A stretch of 64,000 bases of DNA from Prevotella illustrans (GCF_017426725.1 NZ_JAERMS010000003.1:62001-126000), one strand, 5' to 3'. Positions 1-11,761 are shown, counted from the stretch's first letter. The notes: generated from the letters alone by a model not told the origin. Made by a program: numbers and translations.

Positions 1-1930
1 CGCTGCCCTGATTCCTTTCTTGGAGCATGACGACGGTCACCGTGCGCTGATGGGATGTAACATGATGCGTCAGGCCGTTCCATTGCTTCACAACGACGCG
101 CCAATTGTTGGTACAGGTCTTGAGAAGCAGGTTTGTGAGGATTCTCGCACCATGATAATTGCCGAAGGCGAAGGTGTTATCGAGTATGTTGACGCGACAA
201 CCATCCGTGTTCTTTATGATCGCACCGAAGAAGAAGAGTTCGTCAGCTTCGAGCCGGCTTTGAAAGAATACCGTATTCCGAAGTTCCGTCGTACCAATCA
301 GAATATGACCATCGACCTTCGTCCGATCTGTACTAAGGGACAGCGCGTGAAGAATGGTGATATCCTTACGGAAGGTTATGCTACAGAGAACGGTGAATTG
401 GCTTTGGGCCGTAATCTTCTCGTTGCGTACATTCCTTGGAAGGGTTATAACTATGAGGACGCCGTTGTTATTTCAGAGCGTATGGTACGTGATGACGTAC
501 TCACTTCTGTTCACGTGGATGAGTATTCACTTGATGTTCGTGAGACCAAGCGCGGTGTCGAAGAGTTTACGGCGGATATTCCTAATGTCAGTGAGGAGGC
601 AACTAAAGACCTCGATGATAATGGTATCATTCGCGTCGGCGCTCGTGTAGAGCCGGGCGACATCCTCATTGGTAAGATTTCGCCTAAGGGTGAAAGCGAT
701 CCTTCACCGGAAGAGAAGTTGCTTCGTGCCATCTTTGGCGACAAGGCCGGTGACGTGAAAGATTCGTCTTTGAAGGCTAATCCGTCATTGAGTGGTGTCG
801 TTATCGACAAGAAACTCTTCTCACGTGCGGTAAAGACACGCGACTCCAAGAAGCAGGATAAGATCATTCTTGCCAAAATCGATGAAGAGTATGAGGCCAA
901 GAACAATGACTTGAAAGATATTCTTGTCGACAAACTTCTTGAGCTGACAGAAGATAAGACTTGCCAAGGCGTGAAGGATTACACCGGGGCTGAGATTGTA
1001 ACGAAGGGTAGCAAGTTTACCGCTACCGTTCTGAAGAATCTCGAATATGATGGTATCCAGAGTAATGACTGGACGGAAGATGAGCATGTCAACAGCTTGG
1101 TTCAGCAGCTCATCATGAATTACATCCGTAAGTACAAGCAGCTCGATGCAGAATTGAAGCGTCGCAAGTTTGCTATCTCTATCGGTGATGAACTGCCTTC
1201 GGGTATTATCCAGATGGCTAAAGTCTATGTAGCCAAGAAACGTAAGATTCAGGTTGGTGATAAGCTGGCCGGTCGCCATGGTAATAAGGGTATTGTTTCT
1301 AAGGTTGTGCGCATGGAAGACATGCCATTCTTGGAAGACGGACGCCCGGTTGATTTGGTATTGAACCCCATGGGTGTGCCTTCCCGTATGAACCTTGGAC
1401 AGATTTTCGAAGCGATCTTGGGCGCTGCCGGCCGTAAGTTGGGATGTAAGTTTGCTACACCGATCTTCGACGGAGCTAAACTTGACGACCTCTCGGAATG
1501 GACAGACAAAGCCGGTCTGCCGCGTCTCTGCTCAACTTATATCTATGATGGTGAAACCGGTGAGAAGTTTGACCAACCTGCTACCGTAGGTGTCACCTAC
1601 TTCTTGAAACTCGGCCACATGGTTGAAGACAAGATGCACGCCCGTTCTATCGGTCCGTACTCACTCATTACGCAACAGCCGCTCGGTGGTAAGGCGCAAT
1701 TTGGTGGACAACGTTTCGGGGAAATGGAAGTTTGGGCCATCGAGGCCTTTGGCGCAAGCCACATACTTCAGGAAATCCTGACCATCAAGTCTGACGACAC
1801 CGTAGGTCGCAGCAAGGCTTATGAAGCTATCGTCAAGGGCGATCCTATGCCAACACCCGGAATCCCGGAGTCTCTCAACGTTTTGTTGCATGAGCTTCGT
1901 GGTCTCGGTCTAAGTATTAAACTCGATTAA
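1..1930 (+). CDS. rpoB: DNA-directed RNA polymerase beta subunit, 3' part
   Basis: Catalytic beta subunit of RNA polymerase. The reading frame is open from the window's first bases, so the 5' half lies outside and the apparent TTG start at 20 is internal. About 643 C-terminal residues are present. They include the near-universal EHDD...RALMG..M.RQAVP segment, the [10 protein letters not shown] and [14 protein letters not shown] segments, the [12 protein letters not shown] switch/active-site region and the C-terminal [18 protein letters not shown] block that contacts beta-prime. The usual large beta insertion of Proteobacteria at the flap-to-clamp region is short, as in Bacteroidetes. It is followed after 12 bp by rpoC and is almost certainly co-transcribed. 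One oddity: the usual DDANR reads DDGHR here. The rifampicin cluster I region lies upstream and is not visible. Confidence 0.98.
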   Translation, partial: AALIPFLEHDDGHRALMGCNMMRQAVPLLHNDAPIVGTGLEKQVCEDSRTMIIAEGEGVIEYVDATTIRVLYDRTEEEEFVSFEPALKEYRIPKFRRTNQNMTIDLRPICTKGQRVKNGDILTEGYATENGELALGRNLLVAYIPWKGYNYEDAVVISERMVRDDVLTSVHVDEYSLDVRETKRGVEEFTADIPNVSEEATKDLDDNGIIRVGARVEPGDILIGKISPKGESDPSPEEKLLRAIFGDKAGDVKDSSLKANPSLSGVVIDKKLFSRAVKTRDSKKQDKIILAKIDEEYEAKNNDLKDILVDKLLELTEDKTCQGVKDYTGAEIVTKGSKFTATVLKNLEYDGIQSNDWTEDEHVNSLVQQLIMNYIRKYKQLDAELKRRKFAISIGDELPSGIIQMAKVYVAKKRKIQVGDKLAGRHGNKGIVSKVVRMEDMPFLEDGRPVDLVLNPMGVPSRMNLGQIFEAILGAAGRKLGCKFATPIFDGAKLDDLSEWTDKAGLPRLCSTYIYDGETGEKFDQPATVGVTYFLKLGHMVEDKMHARSIGPYSLITQQPLGGKAQFGGQRFGEMEVWAIEAFGASHILQEILTIKSDDTVGRSKAYEAIVKGDPMPTPGIPESLNVLLHELRGLGLSIKLD

Positions 1931-1942
1931 AGTGTAAGAAAC

Positions 1943-4900
1943 ATGGCTTTTAAAAAAGATATAAAGGTAAAAAATAATTTTACGAAGATAACCATCGGTC
2001 TTGCTTCTCCCGAAGAGATTCTGGAAAATTCGTTTGGTGAGGTTACGAAACCCGAAACCATAAATTATCGTACCTACAAACCCGAGCGCGACGGTCTCTT
2101 CTGTGAGCGCATCTTCGGTCCCACCCGTGATTATGAGTGCGCCTGCGGTAAGTATAAGCGCATCCGTTACAAGGGTATCGTCTGCGACCGTTGTGGTGTG
2201 GAAGTAACTGAAAAGAAGGTCCGCCGTGAGCGTTCCGGCCATATTGAACTGGTCGTTCCCGTTGCCCACATCTGGTACTTCCGCTCATTGCCCAACAAGA
2301 TTGGTTATTTGCTCGGAATGCCTACCAAGAAGCTCGACGCCATCGTATATTATGAAAAGTACGTGGTTATCAAGCCGGGATTGATGGAAGGCAAGAAAGA
2401 TGCCGAGGGTATGGAAGTGAATGGTTCGCACAAGATGGACCTGCTTTCAGAAGAAGAGTACATCAATATTCTCGACAATCAGGTAGATCCTAACAATGAT
2501 ATGCTCGACGACAACGATCCTAATAAGTTCGTTGCGAAGATGGGTGCCGAGGCCGTCTACGACCTTTTGGTCGATCTCGATCTTGACTCACTTTCTTATG
2601 AGCTGCGCGATCGTGCCAACAACGACTCCAGCCAACAGCGTAAGACCGAGGCCTTGAAGCGTTTGCAAGTTGTTGAGTCTTTCCGTGCTTCTCAGGGCGT
2701 TAACCGCCCCGAGTGGATGATCATGAAGATTATCCCTGTCATTCCGCCAGAGCTTCGCCCATTGGTGCCATTGGATGGTGGCCGTTTCGCCACTTCCGAC
2801 CTCAATGATCTTTATCGTCGTGTCATCATTCGCAACAATCGTTTGAAGCGTTTGATGGAGATTAAGGCTCCAGAGGTGATTCTCCGTAATGAAAAGCGTA
2901 TGCTCCAGGAAGCTGTCGACTCCTTGTTCGACAACTCTCGCAAGGCTTCTGCCGTTAAGAGCGAGAGCAATCGTCCTTTGAAGTCTCTCTCCGATTCACT
3001 CAAAGGTAAGCAAGGTCGCTTCCGTCAGAATCTCCTTGGTAAGCGTGTCGACTATTCCGCACGTTCCGTTATCGTCGTTGGTCCTGAGTTGAAGATGGGC
3101 GAATGCGGTCTGCCTAAGTTGATGGCAGCCGAACTCTATAAGCCGTTCATCATCCGTAAACTCATCGAACGCGGTATTGTGAAGACTGTGAAGAGTGCCA
3201 AGAAGATTGTCGATCGTCGTGAACCCGTTATCTGGGATATTCTCGAAAATGTCATGAAGGGTCATCCCGTCATGCTCAACCGTGCGCCGACGCTCCACCG
3301 TCTGGGTATTCAGGCGTTCCAGCCCAAGCTCATAGAGGGTAAGGCTATCCAGCTCCATCCGCTGGCTTGTACGGCTTTCAACGCCGACTTCGACGGTGAC
3401 CAGATGGCTGTTCACCTCCCGTTGAGCAATGAGGCCATTCTCGAAGCACAGATATTGATGCTCCAGAGCCATAATATCCTCAACCCAGCCAATGGCGCGC
3501 CTATCACCGTTCCTTCACAGGACATGGTGCTCGGCCTTTACTATATCACTAAGATTCGTCCGGGAGCCAAGGGCGAAGGCCTTACTTTCTACGGTCCGGA
3601 GGAAGCGCTCATCGCTCATAACGAAGGTCGCTGCGATCTCCATGCCCAAGTCAAGGTCGCTGTCAATGATCTTGTCGACGGCAAGTTCACGCGCCGTGTG
3701 GTCGAAACCTCTGTCGGTCGCGTCATCGTCAATCAGATTATTCCCGAAGAGGTGGGCTTCTTCAATGGTATCATCTCCAAGAAGAGCCTCCGCGGTCTCA
3801 TTGCCGACGTTATCAAAGCGGTGGGTATGGCTCGTGCCTGTGAGTTCCTCGATGGTATCAAGAACCTCGGTTATCGCATGTCTTATGTTGCCGGACTTTC
3901 TTTCAACCTCGATGATATCATCATTCCTGCCGAGAAATCCGATATCGTAGGCAAGGGACAACGAGAGGTAGAGGAAATCACCAATAACTATAATATGGGT
4001 TTCATCACCGACAAGGAGCGTTACAATCAGGTTATTGACGCCTGGACACACGTAAACAACGAGTTGGGTGATGTCTTGATGAAAGAAATGACCGAGGCCG
4101 ACCAAGGTTTCAACGCCGTATATATGATGCTCGACTCCGGAGCCCGTGGTTCTAAAGACCAGATCAAGCAGCTTTCCGGTATGCGTGGTTTGATGGCTAA
4201 GCCCCAAAAGGCGGGTGCCGAAGGGGCGCAGATTATCGAGAATCCTATCCTCTCCAACTTTAAGGAAGGCATGTCCGTGCTTGAGTACTTCATCTCTTCT
4301 CACGGTGCCCGTAAAGGTTTGGCCGATACGGCTATGAAGACAGCCGACGCCGGATATCTTACCCGTCGTCTGGTCGATGTCAGCCACGATGTGATTATCA
4401 ATGAAGAGGACTGTGGAACGTTGCGTGGTCTTGAGTGCCGTGCGTTGAAGAATGGTGACGAGACCATCTCGTCGCTCTACGAACGTATTCTCGGCCGTGT
4501 ATCAGTGCACGACGTGATTCATCCTTCTACCGGCGAAGTGCTTGTACATGCCGGCGAGGAAATCACTGAAGAGAAGGCCCAGGCTATTGAGAATTCACCT
4601 ATCGAAATGGTTGAAATCCGTTCTGTGCTCACTTGTGAGAGCAAGCATGGTGTTTGTATGAAGTGTTACGGCCGTAACCTTGCTACGGCACGTATGGTTC
4701 AGCTCGGCGAGGCTGTCGGTGTCATCGCGGCCCAAGCTATTGGTGAGCCGGGGACACAGCTCACCCTTCGAACGTTCCATGCCGGAGGTGTAGCCGGTAA
4801 CGCTGCGGCCAATGCCAGCATCGTTGCCAAGAACGACTGCCGTCTTGAGTTTGATGAGCTTCGCACGGTACCCTTCGTCGAGGATGGTGACAACGGCGAC

Positions 4901-6277
4901 GTGAAGTGTCAGATGGTTGTCAGCCGTCTGGCAGAAGTCCGCTTTGTTGATCCCAATACCAATATCGTACTCAGTACGCTCAACGTTCCCTACGGATCGT
5001 CACTCTATAATCAGAATGGAGATGTCGTCAAGAAAGGAATGCTCATTGCCAAGTGGGACCCATTCAATGCCGTCATCGTGTCTGAATACGCGGGTACATT
5101 GAAATTCCACGACGTTGTCGAAGGTGTCACTTATCATGCTGAAACCGACGAGACCACAGGTATGACCGAGAAAATCATCACCGACTCTAAGGACCGTACC
5201 AAAGTGCCTACCGTCGATATCATCGGCGCGGGAGGCGAGGTGGTAGGAACCTATAACTTGCCGGTGGGCGGTCACCTCTCTGTAGAGGATGGCCAGACGC
5301 TCGGCACGGGTGAAACGCTTATTAAGATTCCACGTGCCGTAGGTGGCGCCGGCGACATCACCGGTGGTCTTCCCCGTGTTACCGAACTCTTTGAGGCCCG
5401 CAACCCGTCCAATCCTGCTGTCGTTTCCGAAATCGACGGTGAGGTGACGCTCGGTAAGCTCAAGCGTGGTAACCGTGAAATCGTCGTTACATCCAAGACC
5501 GGAGACCAGAAGAAATATCTCGTATCGCTGTCGAAGCAGATTCTTGTTCAGGAACATGATGCCGTGCGTGCCGGTACGCCGCTTTCCGACGGTGTCATCA
5601 CGCCGAGTGACATCCTGGCTATCAAGGGTCCGACGGCCGTTCAGGAGTATATCGTGAATGAGGTGCAGGATGTTTATCGTCTCCAAGGTGTGAAGATCAA
5701 CGATAAACACTTTGAGATCATCGTGCGTCAGATGATGCGCAAGGTGCGCATTGACGATCCGGGTGACACTACGTTCCTCGAACAGGAACTCGTAGACAAG
5801 CTCGACTTCTCTGACGAGAACGATCGTATCTGGGGTAAGAAGGTCGTTATCGACGCCGGCGACTCACAGGTGTTCAAGAAAGGTCAGATTGTTACCGCAC
5901 GCAAGCTTCGCGACGAGAACTCATCACTTAAGCGCCGCGACCTCAATCCTGTTCAGGTGCGTGACGCCGTTCCCGCCACTTCTACCCAGATTCTGCAGGG
6001 TATCACCCGTGCGGCTTTGGCTACGAAGAGCTTCATGAGCGCGGCTTCGTTCCAGGAAACCACCAAGGTGCTCAACGAGGCTGCCATCCGTGGAAAGATC
6101 GATCATCTGGAAGGTATGAAGGAGAATGTGATCTGTGGTCACCGCATTCCTTCCGGTACCGGTCTGCGCCAGTGGGAGAAGCTTATCGTTGGGTCACGCG
6201 AGGAACACGATCGTATGCAAGCTAACCGCAAGAATGTACTTGATTTCGCGGCCCAGGGCGCACAGACTGAAGATTGA
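1943..6277 (+). CDS. rpoC: DNA-directed RNA polymerase beta-prime subunit
   Basis: Largest RNA polymerase subunit, 1444 residues, a normal length for Bacteroidales. The N-terminal zinc ribbon shows four cysteines (CACGKY...CDRCG, about residues 66-85). The absolutely conserved NADFDGD catalytic magnesium motif lies near residue 480. The bridge-helix/trigger-loop region shows [12 protein letters not shown] and [13 protein letters not shown]. The second zinc site (CGT...[11 protein letters not shown]) is near residue 820-900. The C-terminus [11 protein letters not shown] is typical. ATG start 12 bp after the rpoB stop indicates an operon. A strong intrinsic terminator lies 30 bp downstream. No disruption seen. 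Confidence 0.99.
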   Translation: MAFKKDIKVKNNFTKITIGLASPEEILENSFGEVTKPETINYRTYKPERDGLFCERIFGPTRDYECACGKYKRIRYKGIVCDRCGVEVTEKKVRRERSGHIELVVPVAHIWYFRSLPNKIGYLLGMPTKKLDAIVYYEKYVVIKPGLMEGKKDAEGMEVNGSHKMDLLSEEEYINILDNQVDPNNDMLDDNDPNKFVAKMGAEAVYDLLVDLDLDSLSYELRDRANNDSSQQRKTEALKRLQVVESFRASQGVNRPEWMIMKIIPVIPPELRPLVPLDGGRFATSDLNDLYRRVIIRNNRLKRLMEIKAPEVILRNEKRMLQEAVDSLFDNSRKASAVKSESNRPLKSLSDSLKGKQGRFRQNLLGKRVDYSARSVIVVGPELKMGECGLPKLMAAELYKPFIIRKLIERGIVKTVKSAKKIVDRREPVIWDILENVMKGHPVMLNRAPTLHRLGIQAFQPKLIEGKAIQLHPLACTAFNADFDGDQMAVHLPLSNEAILEAQILMLQSHNILNPANGAPITVPSQDMVLGLYYITKIRPGAKGEGLTFYGPEEALIAHNEGRCDLHAQVKVAVNDLVDGKFTRRVVETSVGRVIVNQIIPEEVGFFNGIISKKSLRGLIADVIKAVGMARACEFLDGIKNLGYRMSYVAGLSFNLDDIIIPAEKSDIVGKGQREVEEITNNYNMGFITDKERYNQVIDAWTHVNNELGDVLMKEMTEADQGFNAVYMMLDSGARGSKDQIKQLSGMRGLMAKPQKAGAEGAQIIENPILSNFKEGMSVLEYFISSHGARKGLADTAMKTADAGYLTRRLVDVSHDVIINEEDCGTLRGLECRALKNGDETISSLYERILGRVSVHDVIHPSTGEVLVHAGEEITEEKAQAIENSPIEMVEIRSVLTCESKHGVCMKCYGRNLATARMVQLGEAVGVIAAQAIGEPGTQLTLRTFHAGGVAGNAAANASIVAKNDCRLEFDELRTVPFVEDGDNGDVKCQMVVSRLAEVRFVDPNTNIVLSTLNVPYGSSLYNQNGDVVKKGMLIAKWDPFNAVIVSEYAGTLKFHDVVEGVTYHAETDETTGMTEKIITDSKDRTKVPTVDIIGAGGEVVGTYNLPVGGHLSVEDGQTLGTGETLIKIPRAVGGAGDITGGLPRVTELFEARNPSNPAVVSEIDGEVTLGKLKRGNREIVVTSKTGDQKKYLVSLSKQILVQEHDAVRAGTPLSDGVITPSDILAIKGPTAVQEYIVNEVQDVYRLQGVKINDKHFEIIVRQMMRKVRIDDPGDTTFLEQELVDKLDFSDENDRIWGKKVVIDAGDSQVFKKGQIVTARKLRDENSSLKRRDLNPVQVRDAVPATSTQILQGITRAALATKSFMSAASFQETTKVLNEAAIRGKIDHLEGMKENVICGHRIPSGTGLRQWEKLIVGSREEHDRMQANRKNVLDFAAQGAQTED

Positions 6278-6306
6278 AAATTAAACAATATCTTTAAATA
6301 AACAAT

Positions 6307-6345
6307 AGACATGCAGTGTTTTGATACACTTGCATGTCTTTTTTT
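6307..6345 (+). terminator. Intrinsic terminator of the rpoBC operon
   Basis: A 13-bp stem with one bulge (AGACATGCAGTGT pairing with ACACTTGCATGTCT), a 6-nt loop and a run of seven T. It sits 30 bp after the rpoC stop. Confidence 0.9.
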
Positions 6346-6413
6346 GCCTTTTGCGCAGTGGTTTTCTAAAAGAACCGCTTTTCAAAGGCTTAGATTTGGA
6401 TAACATACGGCCC

Positions 6414-6644
6414 GGTAGAAAATTGGCGGCGACAGCTTTGCAAGTATCAATCGATAGCTGCTGAGACGCCAGTTTGGGATAAGTATTTCTCTAAAAAACT
6501 GATTCGCGTCTACCGAAAAACGGCGTGGCGTGAGCCGTAAGGGAGTGATTCTTCACGTTCCGCCTTGGCAATCAAGCATTAAAACGCTGCTAATTTTAGA
6601 AAAAACTTATCCCTAGCAGGCGTAATCGATAGCTGCTGCGCCTT
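6414..6644 (+). repeat. Extra segment of repeat copy A with internal inverted and direct repeats
   Basis: Between a GTAGAAAATTGGC motif (6412-6424) and the start of repeat A lie about 220 bp that contain two copies of AATCGATAGCTGCTG (near 6460 and 6626) and an inverted pair built on GGGATAAGT (near 6478) and ACTTATCCC (near 6605). At repeat C the same GTAGAAAATTGGC motif (29951-29964) stands only about 25 bp from the repeat start. The segment therefore looks inserted in A or deleted from C. No ORF is supported. Confidence 0.55.
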
Positions 6645-7010
6645 GAATTATCTTTACATATACTATGAAAAAAGTGGCATTATTCTGAAAAAGAAAAGCG
6701 GCGGACGGAAATAAACGATTGTAGAGCAAGTTTATAAAGCACAGGTTATCAATACATTGGGCTTTTTAGCGTATTTCCCTTTCGCTTTTTTACCTTTCAT
6801 CGCTATGCTTTCAGACCGTAATCGCGCCCCTTTCGCCGGCTAAAAGCGATGGTTTGACGGTGTAATCGTTGTGCTTTGAGCCGACAAAAGGATGGTTTTG
6901 GGCATAAAAGGGTGTCGAAATCGGCAAAACGAAGGACTTTTTTCGGCGTGCCGACAGCCGGATGAAGCGTTGCGGAAGTGTTAAAATCAGGTAGCTTTTT
7001 CTGACAAAAA
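6645..7010 (+). repeat. Dispersed intergenic repeat, copy A
   Basis: About 366 bp shared with copies B (19594-19935, inverted) and C (29989-30351). It starts GAATTATCTTTACATATAC and ends near GTGTTAAAATCAGGTA. The core holds iterated units of the type GCTATGCTTT..GCGTAATCGC and an inverted pair built on ATCGGCTAAAAGC. Copy A is the most diverged (by eye about three quarters identical to C). Short ORFs across it differ between copies, so coding is unlikely. I cannot name the family. It may be a Prevotella-type intergenic repeat. Confidence 0.85.
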
Positions 7011-7186
7011 ACACGGAAACACTAAATCCATATAATGAGAATGGGCTTACAAGGTGATGAAGCCGGAGACTTCATCACTTGCAGACTTGCCCCCGTAAAT
7101 TATCAGGCGAGCCCCTTTTGCAAGTAGAATAACAAGCCTTTTCTGTATCCATAACACATGCCGGTAGATTAAAAACTTTTAATCCA

Positions 7187-7218
7187 TTTGCTTTTTTCTC
7201 CTTTTTCTTTTATCTTTG
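7187..7218 (+). promoter_or_regulatory. Bacteroidetes-type promoter of the DUF3467 gene
   Basis: TTTG at 7187-7190, a 20-bp spacer and TATCTTTG at 7211-7218 match the -33/-7 consensus of Bacteroidales sigma-ABfr. The expected start is about 70 bp before the ATG at 7296. Confidence 0.75.
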
Positions 7219-7295
7219 TCAAACTTTAGCATGTCAACAGTGACCGGCTATTGATGATCGTTATAACTTTAACACCGTAAAAACATTAATCAGAT

Positions 7296-7610
7296 ATGGA
7301 AGAAAACAATCAAACACCCGAAATAAATCTTGAAATTAAACCGGAAATCGCCGTTGGCAAGTATAGCAATCTGGCCTTGATCAGTCATTCCCACTGCGAT
7401 TTTATCCTCGATTTCGCGGCCATTTTACCCGGTATGCCCAAGCCCGAAGTCGCCAGCCGTATCATCATGGCGCCCGAACATGCCAAACGTCTGGCCGCGG
7501 CCCTGCAGCAAAACCTGATGAAATATGAGCAGGAGTTTGGCAAAATCGATTTGGGAATACAGGAAGAACGCATGATCGCCCCGTTCGGAAACGGCGGCAC
7601 CCACTCTTGA
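7296..7610 (+). CDS. DUF3467 family small protein
   Basis: A 104-residue soluble protein matching DUF3467, a family commonly found just downstream of rpoC in Bacteroidales. Function is unknown. Visible features are an acidic N-terminus, a central ...SHCDFILDFAAILPGMPKPEVASRI segment (read in two parts: SHCDFILDFA, then PGMPKPEVASRI), and MAPEHAKRLAAALQQN, which looks like a helix. No signal peptide, membrane segment or catalytic motif is seen. It has its own promoter and is separated from rpoC by ~1 kb of repeat DNA, so unlike the usual tight linkage it is probably not part of the rpo transcript here. Confidence 0.85.
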   Translation: MEENNQTPEINLEIKPEIAVGKYSNLALISHSHCDFILDFAAILPGMPKPEVASRIIMAPEHAKRLAAALQQNLMKYEQEFGKIDLGIQEERMIAPFGNGGTHS

Positions 7611-7669
7611 CGGCGCGTATGGTCGGCTTCGCTGTTGATTGTTGAGAAAATACCCATAGTTGATTTCGA

Positions 7670-10600
7670 TTGATTTTAAAGTATCGACATATATACGGTT
7701 GGTTGTTCAGCTTCTTTTGTCTGACATCGTTCCTGCGGGCAGAAGCGGTAGAATACTATTTTAAGCGTATTTCCATTGAACATGGTTTGTCGCACGCTAC
7801 CGTGAATACCATTCTGCGCGACTACCACGGAGCATTGTGGGTAGGAACCAAGCAGGGACTCAACAGAGTTGATCGCGGCAGTATCAGGAAATACTTTTAT
7901 CCGTCGGTTGACAACAAATCCTCGCGGGCCGGTAATATTATTCAGCTCTTTGAAGGGAGCGACCATACGCTTTGGGTCCTGACCGATCATGGACTTTACA
8001 GCTATGTACCCGGTCGCGATACTTTTGTGGCGCGGATAGAACGTCCCATCCACGCGGCAGAGAATGTTCGTGGTGGCGTTCTGTTTGGCGGTTATTCGGC
8101 TATCTACCGTTATGACAGTAAGACACAGAAGATTATCCGCCTCCCCTTGCGCAAGGTGAATATGCCCGCGGAAGGCGATTACCTGATCACTTTTCTTCAG
8201 TTGCTTGATCAACAAAACGTTTTAGTGGGCACTGAGAGTAACGGTATTTACGTCTATTCGTTGCGCGATCACGTGCTGAGGCCTCTGATCGTGAAGGGCG
8301 AAATGGTATTGAACGCGCTGTATTGGGACCGGGAGCGTCAAGAGATCTTTTTATCTCTTTACCAGCAAGGCCTGTTTTGCTATGACCGTTCGGGCCGTTT
8401 GCTTCGCCACTATGATACGGCCAACAGCGCGCTTACCAACAATATCGTGTTGAGCATTAAAAAGCATCGAAAGCAGTTGTGGCTGGGAACAGATGGGGGC
8501 GGCATATCGGTACTCAATCTACAGACCGGCGCGTTGAGGTCGTTTCGTCATATTCCCGGCGCCAGCCATTCGTTGCCCATTAATTCCATCAAGACCCTTT
8601 ACGAAGACCATTATGGAAATTTGTGGGCGGGGACAGTGCGTGACGGTCTCTTTCAGTTCAAGAAAACTTATATTCAGACCTACACTGATGGCACCTTAGG
8701 CAGTAACAACGGCTTGAGTGAGCGTGTCGTCATCAGCCTGTTTAAGTCTGTTGACGGCGGCCTTTGGGTAGGTACCGATGGTGGCGGCCTTAATTATTTC
8801 AACCCGACTACGGACGTCTTTACGCACCATCTGAACACCTATAACGACAAGATTGTTTCCGTTACCGATCTTTCGCCGTCGGCTCTCTTGGTCTCCCGCT
8901 ATGGTAAGGGACTTTCCGTATATCATACAAAAAGCAGAACCTACAGCCCTTTTGTGATTGTCAATGGGCAAGTGGATGCCGAAGAGTGTCATTCGGGATT
9001 TGTACCTACGGCCTATCGCACTTCGCCTACAACGTTGTTGATTCTGGGCCGCAACACTTATTCCTATCAAACGGACACCCATACCTTTGAGCAACTGCGT
9101 TTCGCGCGCGGCACGCAGCCTCGGTTGTCGTTGCAAATGATGTACACGGCCGGCGGCCTCACCTTGCTTTCAAAAGATAATTGCCTGTATCGCGTCGACT
9201 CCCGGCGCTGCATACGGCTGCTGACCGCCTTGCGGCGTGATTTGCAAATCACGTCTGTATGCTGCGAGAAGGCAACCGGAAAGTTATGGATAGCCACATC
9301 AGGAGGGCTCTACACCTGTACTTTGTATCATCCCCGAAAGGTCAGCAGGGTGGCGGTCAACCTGTTCGGACACATTTCGACCATGCAATCCGACGACAGG
9401 AGCCGTCTTTGGATTAACGCGTCGAATATGCTCTTTTCGTACGACACACGTAGTGGCAGATGTATGATATGGGACGAATCGGAAGGCTTCTTGCCCAATG
9501 ATATTCTCACACGCGACGTGACACCAACTCCTTCTCCCTATATTTATATGGGAGGAATCAACGGTTTGGTGAAAATCGACAAGCGCATAACCGACGAGGG
9601 GCAGGATCCGATCACGGTCTATTTGCAGTCGGTGGAGCATAATGGCAAGTTGTACACGGCCGCAACGTTTCCCCACACGATATTGCAAAACTTCAATTCG
9701 TTGCGCATCACGATCAACCTGAATGAGAATGACATCTTCCGGCATGTCCTTTTCCGTTACCGCATACGGGGAGAGCGACAAAACTCGATAACCGAGTCGT
9801 ACCTTACCGATTTCAATATTCCTTCGCTCGCCCCGGGCGATTATACGGTCTATGTGGCTTATATGACGAAGAACGGCGGTTGGACGCGTGAGAAGTCGCT
9901 TGTGTCGTTCAGGGTCATGCCTCCTTGGTACCGCCGCACATGGGTTGTTCTCGTGTCGTTGGCCATGTTGTTATGTATTGCCGCGTTGGCTGTATGGTGG
10001 ACCATTCGTCGCAATCGGCAACGCATGAAGTGGAAGATGGCGCTCCATCAGCAGGCGCTCAATGAAGATAAAATCCAGTTTCTTACCAACATCAGCCACG
10101 AGCTTCGTACACCGTTGACACTGATTTACGCGCCCCTTAAACGCCTGTTGAGCGGTTCGGCCATGTCGGTCGATGACGCGCAGCGGGCACAGATCGAGAG
10201 TGTGTTTCGCCAGGCGGGCTACATGAAAAACATCATCAACTGGGTATTGGAGTATGATAAGAATACATCTTTGGGCGATTCGCTGACATTGGCCTTTACC
10301 GATATCAATCATTTGGTGGAGGAAGTTTTGGCCGACTTCGCGCAAGAGTTCAAGGAAAAGCGCGTTCGAACCGTGTTACAATTAGACAGCAGTCTGCGTC
10401 CCGTCGAGATGGACCGGGCAAAGATCCGTGTCGTGTTGTCTAATTTGTTGATGAACGCGTTGAAATTCAGCCGCGAAGATACCGATGTGACCATCCGGAC
10501 ATTCCTGCGCGACGATATGCTCAGGGTGCAGATAGAAGATCGTGGCGCGGGTCTTAAAAATCTTGATATGGACCGTCTCTTCACACGTTTCTATCAAGGC

Positions 10601-11587
10601 CGGCACCGGAAGCAGGGTAGTGGCATTGGTCTGGCCTACTGTAAGGAACTCGTCGAGAAGCATAAAGGACGTATCGGGGCCGCGGACAATCCGGGCGGAG
10701 GCACGATTATGTTTTTTGAACTGCGCTATCGGATTTCGCCTACGCGGGGATTGGAGTCTCAGGAGGCTGCCGCTACCTCGGTGGCAAGTCCGTTGGCTGT
10801 TCGCATGCTCGACCTTACGGCTTATCAGGTATTGGTGGTTGATGACAATCGAGAGTTTCTGAAGTTTTTGGAAGAGGAGCTGCAACCGTTGTTCGGTCGT
10901 ATATGGAAAGCGCGCGACGGCGAAGAAGCGCTCCGCCTGTTAAGAGAACGGCAACCGGATATTGTGGTGAGCGATGTCATGATGCCCGCCATGGATGGCT
11001 ATCAGCTATGTAGAAATATCAAGGAAGATATCGAAATCAGTCACATCCCCGTTATATTGTTGACGGCCAAGAGCGATGCCGAGAGTCAGAAAATAGGCTA
11101 TAAGCTCGGTGCCGACGCTTATCTTTCGAAGCCTTTTGATACGGAATTGCTTGTTTCGGTCGTCGAAACGCAGTTACGTCGTAAAGAACTGCTTAGACAA
11201 AAATACCAGCAAGATCCGTTGGCACTGTCGCCTCAGGCGGCAACCGGCAGTAATGCCGACGAGCGGTTTATGATCAAACTCAACGCGACAGTGAAGGAGG
11301 GCTATGCCGATGCCTCGTTCGATATAGCCCGAATTACGGACGCGCTTGCCATGAGTCGTGCCTCGCTTTACAATAAGATGAAGCAGTTGACGGGCATGGG
11401 CGTGAATGAATATGTCAATAAATATCGCGTTACCATGGCTTGCGCCCTGCTTGAGAAGACGGATAAGCCGATAGCCGATATCGCTTTTGAAACCGGTTTT
11501 ACCTCACAACGTTATTTCAGCACCGTATTTAAAGCCGCTACCGGTCAGACCCCTACATCATATCGGACGCGAGCGCACGAATCTTGA
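7670..11587 (+). CDS. Hybrid two-component system sensor kinase/response regulator (HTCS)
   Basis: One-protein signalling system, 1305 residues, that senses a glycan fragment in the periplasm and regulates the adjacent SusCD genes. In order: signal peptide (about 1-25), two-component beta-propeller repeats (WVGTKQGLNR, LWLGTDGGGIS, LWVGTDGGGLN; about 30-680), Y_Y_Y domain (about 690-760), transmembrane helix (about 764-787), HisKA with phospho-acceptor H810 in NISHELRTP, HATPase (GSGIGLAYCKELV), receiver with phospho-acceptor D1102 in SDVMMP, and a C-terminal AraC-type HTH (about 1210-1303). The start is TTG at 7670, because a stop lies three codons upstream and no ATG precedes the signal peptide. 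Complete, with all key residues present. Confidence 0.95.
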   Translation: MILKYRHIYGWLFSFFCLTSFLRAEAVEYYFKRISIEHGLSHATVNTILRDYHGALWVGTKQGLNRVDRGSIRKYFYPSVDNKSSRAGNIIQLFEGSDHTLWVLTDHGLYSYVPGRDTFVARIERPIHAAENVRGGVLFGGYSAIYRYDSKTQKIIRLPLRKVNMPAEGDYLITFLQLLDQQNVLVGTESNGIYVYSLRDHVLRPLIVKGEMVLNALYWDRERQEIFLSLYQQGLFCYDRSGRLLRHYDTANSALTNNIVLSIKKHRKQLWLGTDGGGISVLNLQTGALRSFRHIPGASHSLPINSIKTLYEDHYGNLWAGTVRDGLFQFKKTYIQTYTDGTLGSNNGLSERVVISLFKSVDGGLWVGTDGGGLNYFNPTTDVFTHHLNTYNDKIVSVTDLSPSALLVSRYGKGLSVYHTKSRTYSPFVIVNGQVDAEECHSGFVPTAYRTSPTTLLILGRNTYSYQTDTHTFEQLRFARGTQPRLSLQMMYTAGGLTLLSKDNCLYRVDSRRCIRLLTALRRDLQITSVCCEKATGKLWIATSGGLYTCTLYHPRKVSRVAVNLFGHISTMQSDDRSRLWINASNMLFSYDTRSGRCMIWDESEGFLPNDILTRDVTPTPSPYIYMGGINGLVKIDKRITDEGQDPITVYLQSVEHNGKLYTAATFPHTILQNFNSLRITINLNENDIFRHVLFRYRIRGERQNSITESYLTDFNIPSLAPGDYTVYVAYMTKNGGWTREKSLVSFRVMPPWYRRTWVVLVSLAMLLCIAALAVWWTIRRNRQRMKWKMALHQQALNEDKIQFLTNISHELRTPLTLIYAPLKRLLSGSAMSVDDAQRAQIESVFRQAGYMKNIINWVLEYDKNTSLGDSLTLAFTDINHLVEEVLADFAQEFKEKRVRTVLQLDSSLRPVEMDRAKIRVVLSNLLMNALKFSREDTDVTIRTFLRDDMLRVQIEDRGAGLKNLDMDRLFTRFYQGRHRKQGSGIGLAYCKELVEKHKGRIGAADNPGGGTIMFFELRYRISPTRGLESQEAAATSVASPLAVRMLDLTAYQVLVVDDNREFLKFLEEELQPLFGRIWKARDGEEALRLLRERQPDIVVSDVMMPAMDGYQLCRNIKEDIEISHIPVILLTAKSDAESQKIGYKLGADAYLSKPFDTELLVSVVETQLRRKELLRQKYQQDPLALSPQAATGSNADERFMIKLNATVKEGYADASFDIARITDALAMSRASLYNKMKQLTGMGVNEYVNKYRVTMACALLEKTDKPIADIAFETGFTSQRYFSTVFKAATGQTPTSYRTRAHES

Positions 11588-11761
11588 AGCGTCGGGCATA
11601 TTTAACCCCAAATCAGTCAAGGACTCTAATGAACGATTTGGGTTTAAGTTTAGAAACCATATAAGCCTTGTTCGCTGTGGCATAGCCTTGAAAATAGGTA
11701 TATTTAGACAAAAACGGAATAGGTTTGGAAGATTTTGAACACCTTTTTGGGTGGGTTCGAT

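Noticed and set aside
20..1930. TTG at 20 as a start codon of rpoB
   Set aside because: The beta-subunit frame is open to base 2 with conserved sequence, so the TTG is an internal Leu.
6811..7014. 67-codon ORF on the minus strand inside repeat A, with similar short frames in copies B and C
   Set aside because: Frames and stops differ between copies, there is no start or ribosome-site support, and the composition follows the iterated noncoding units.
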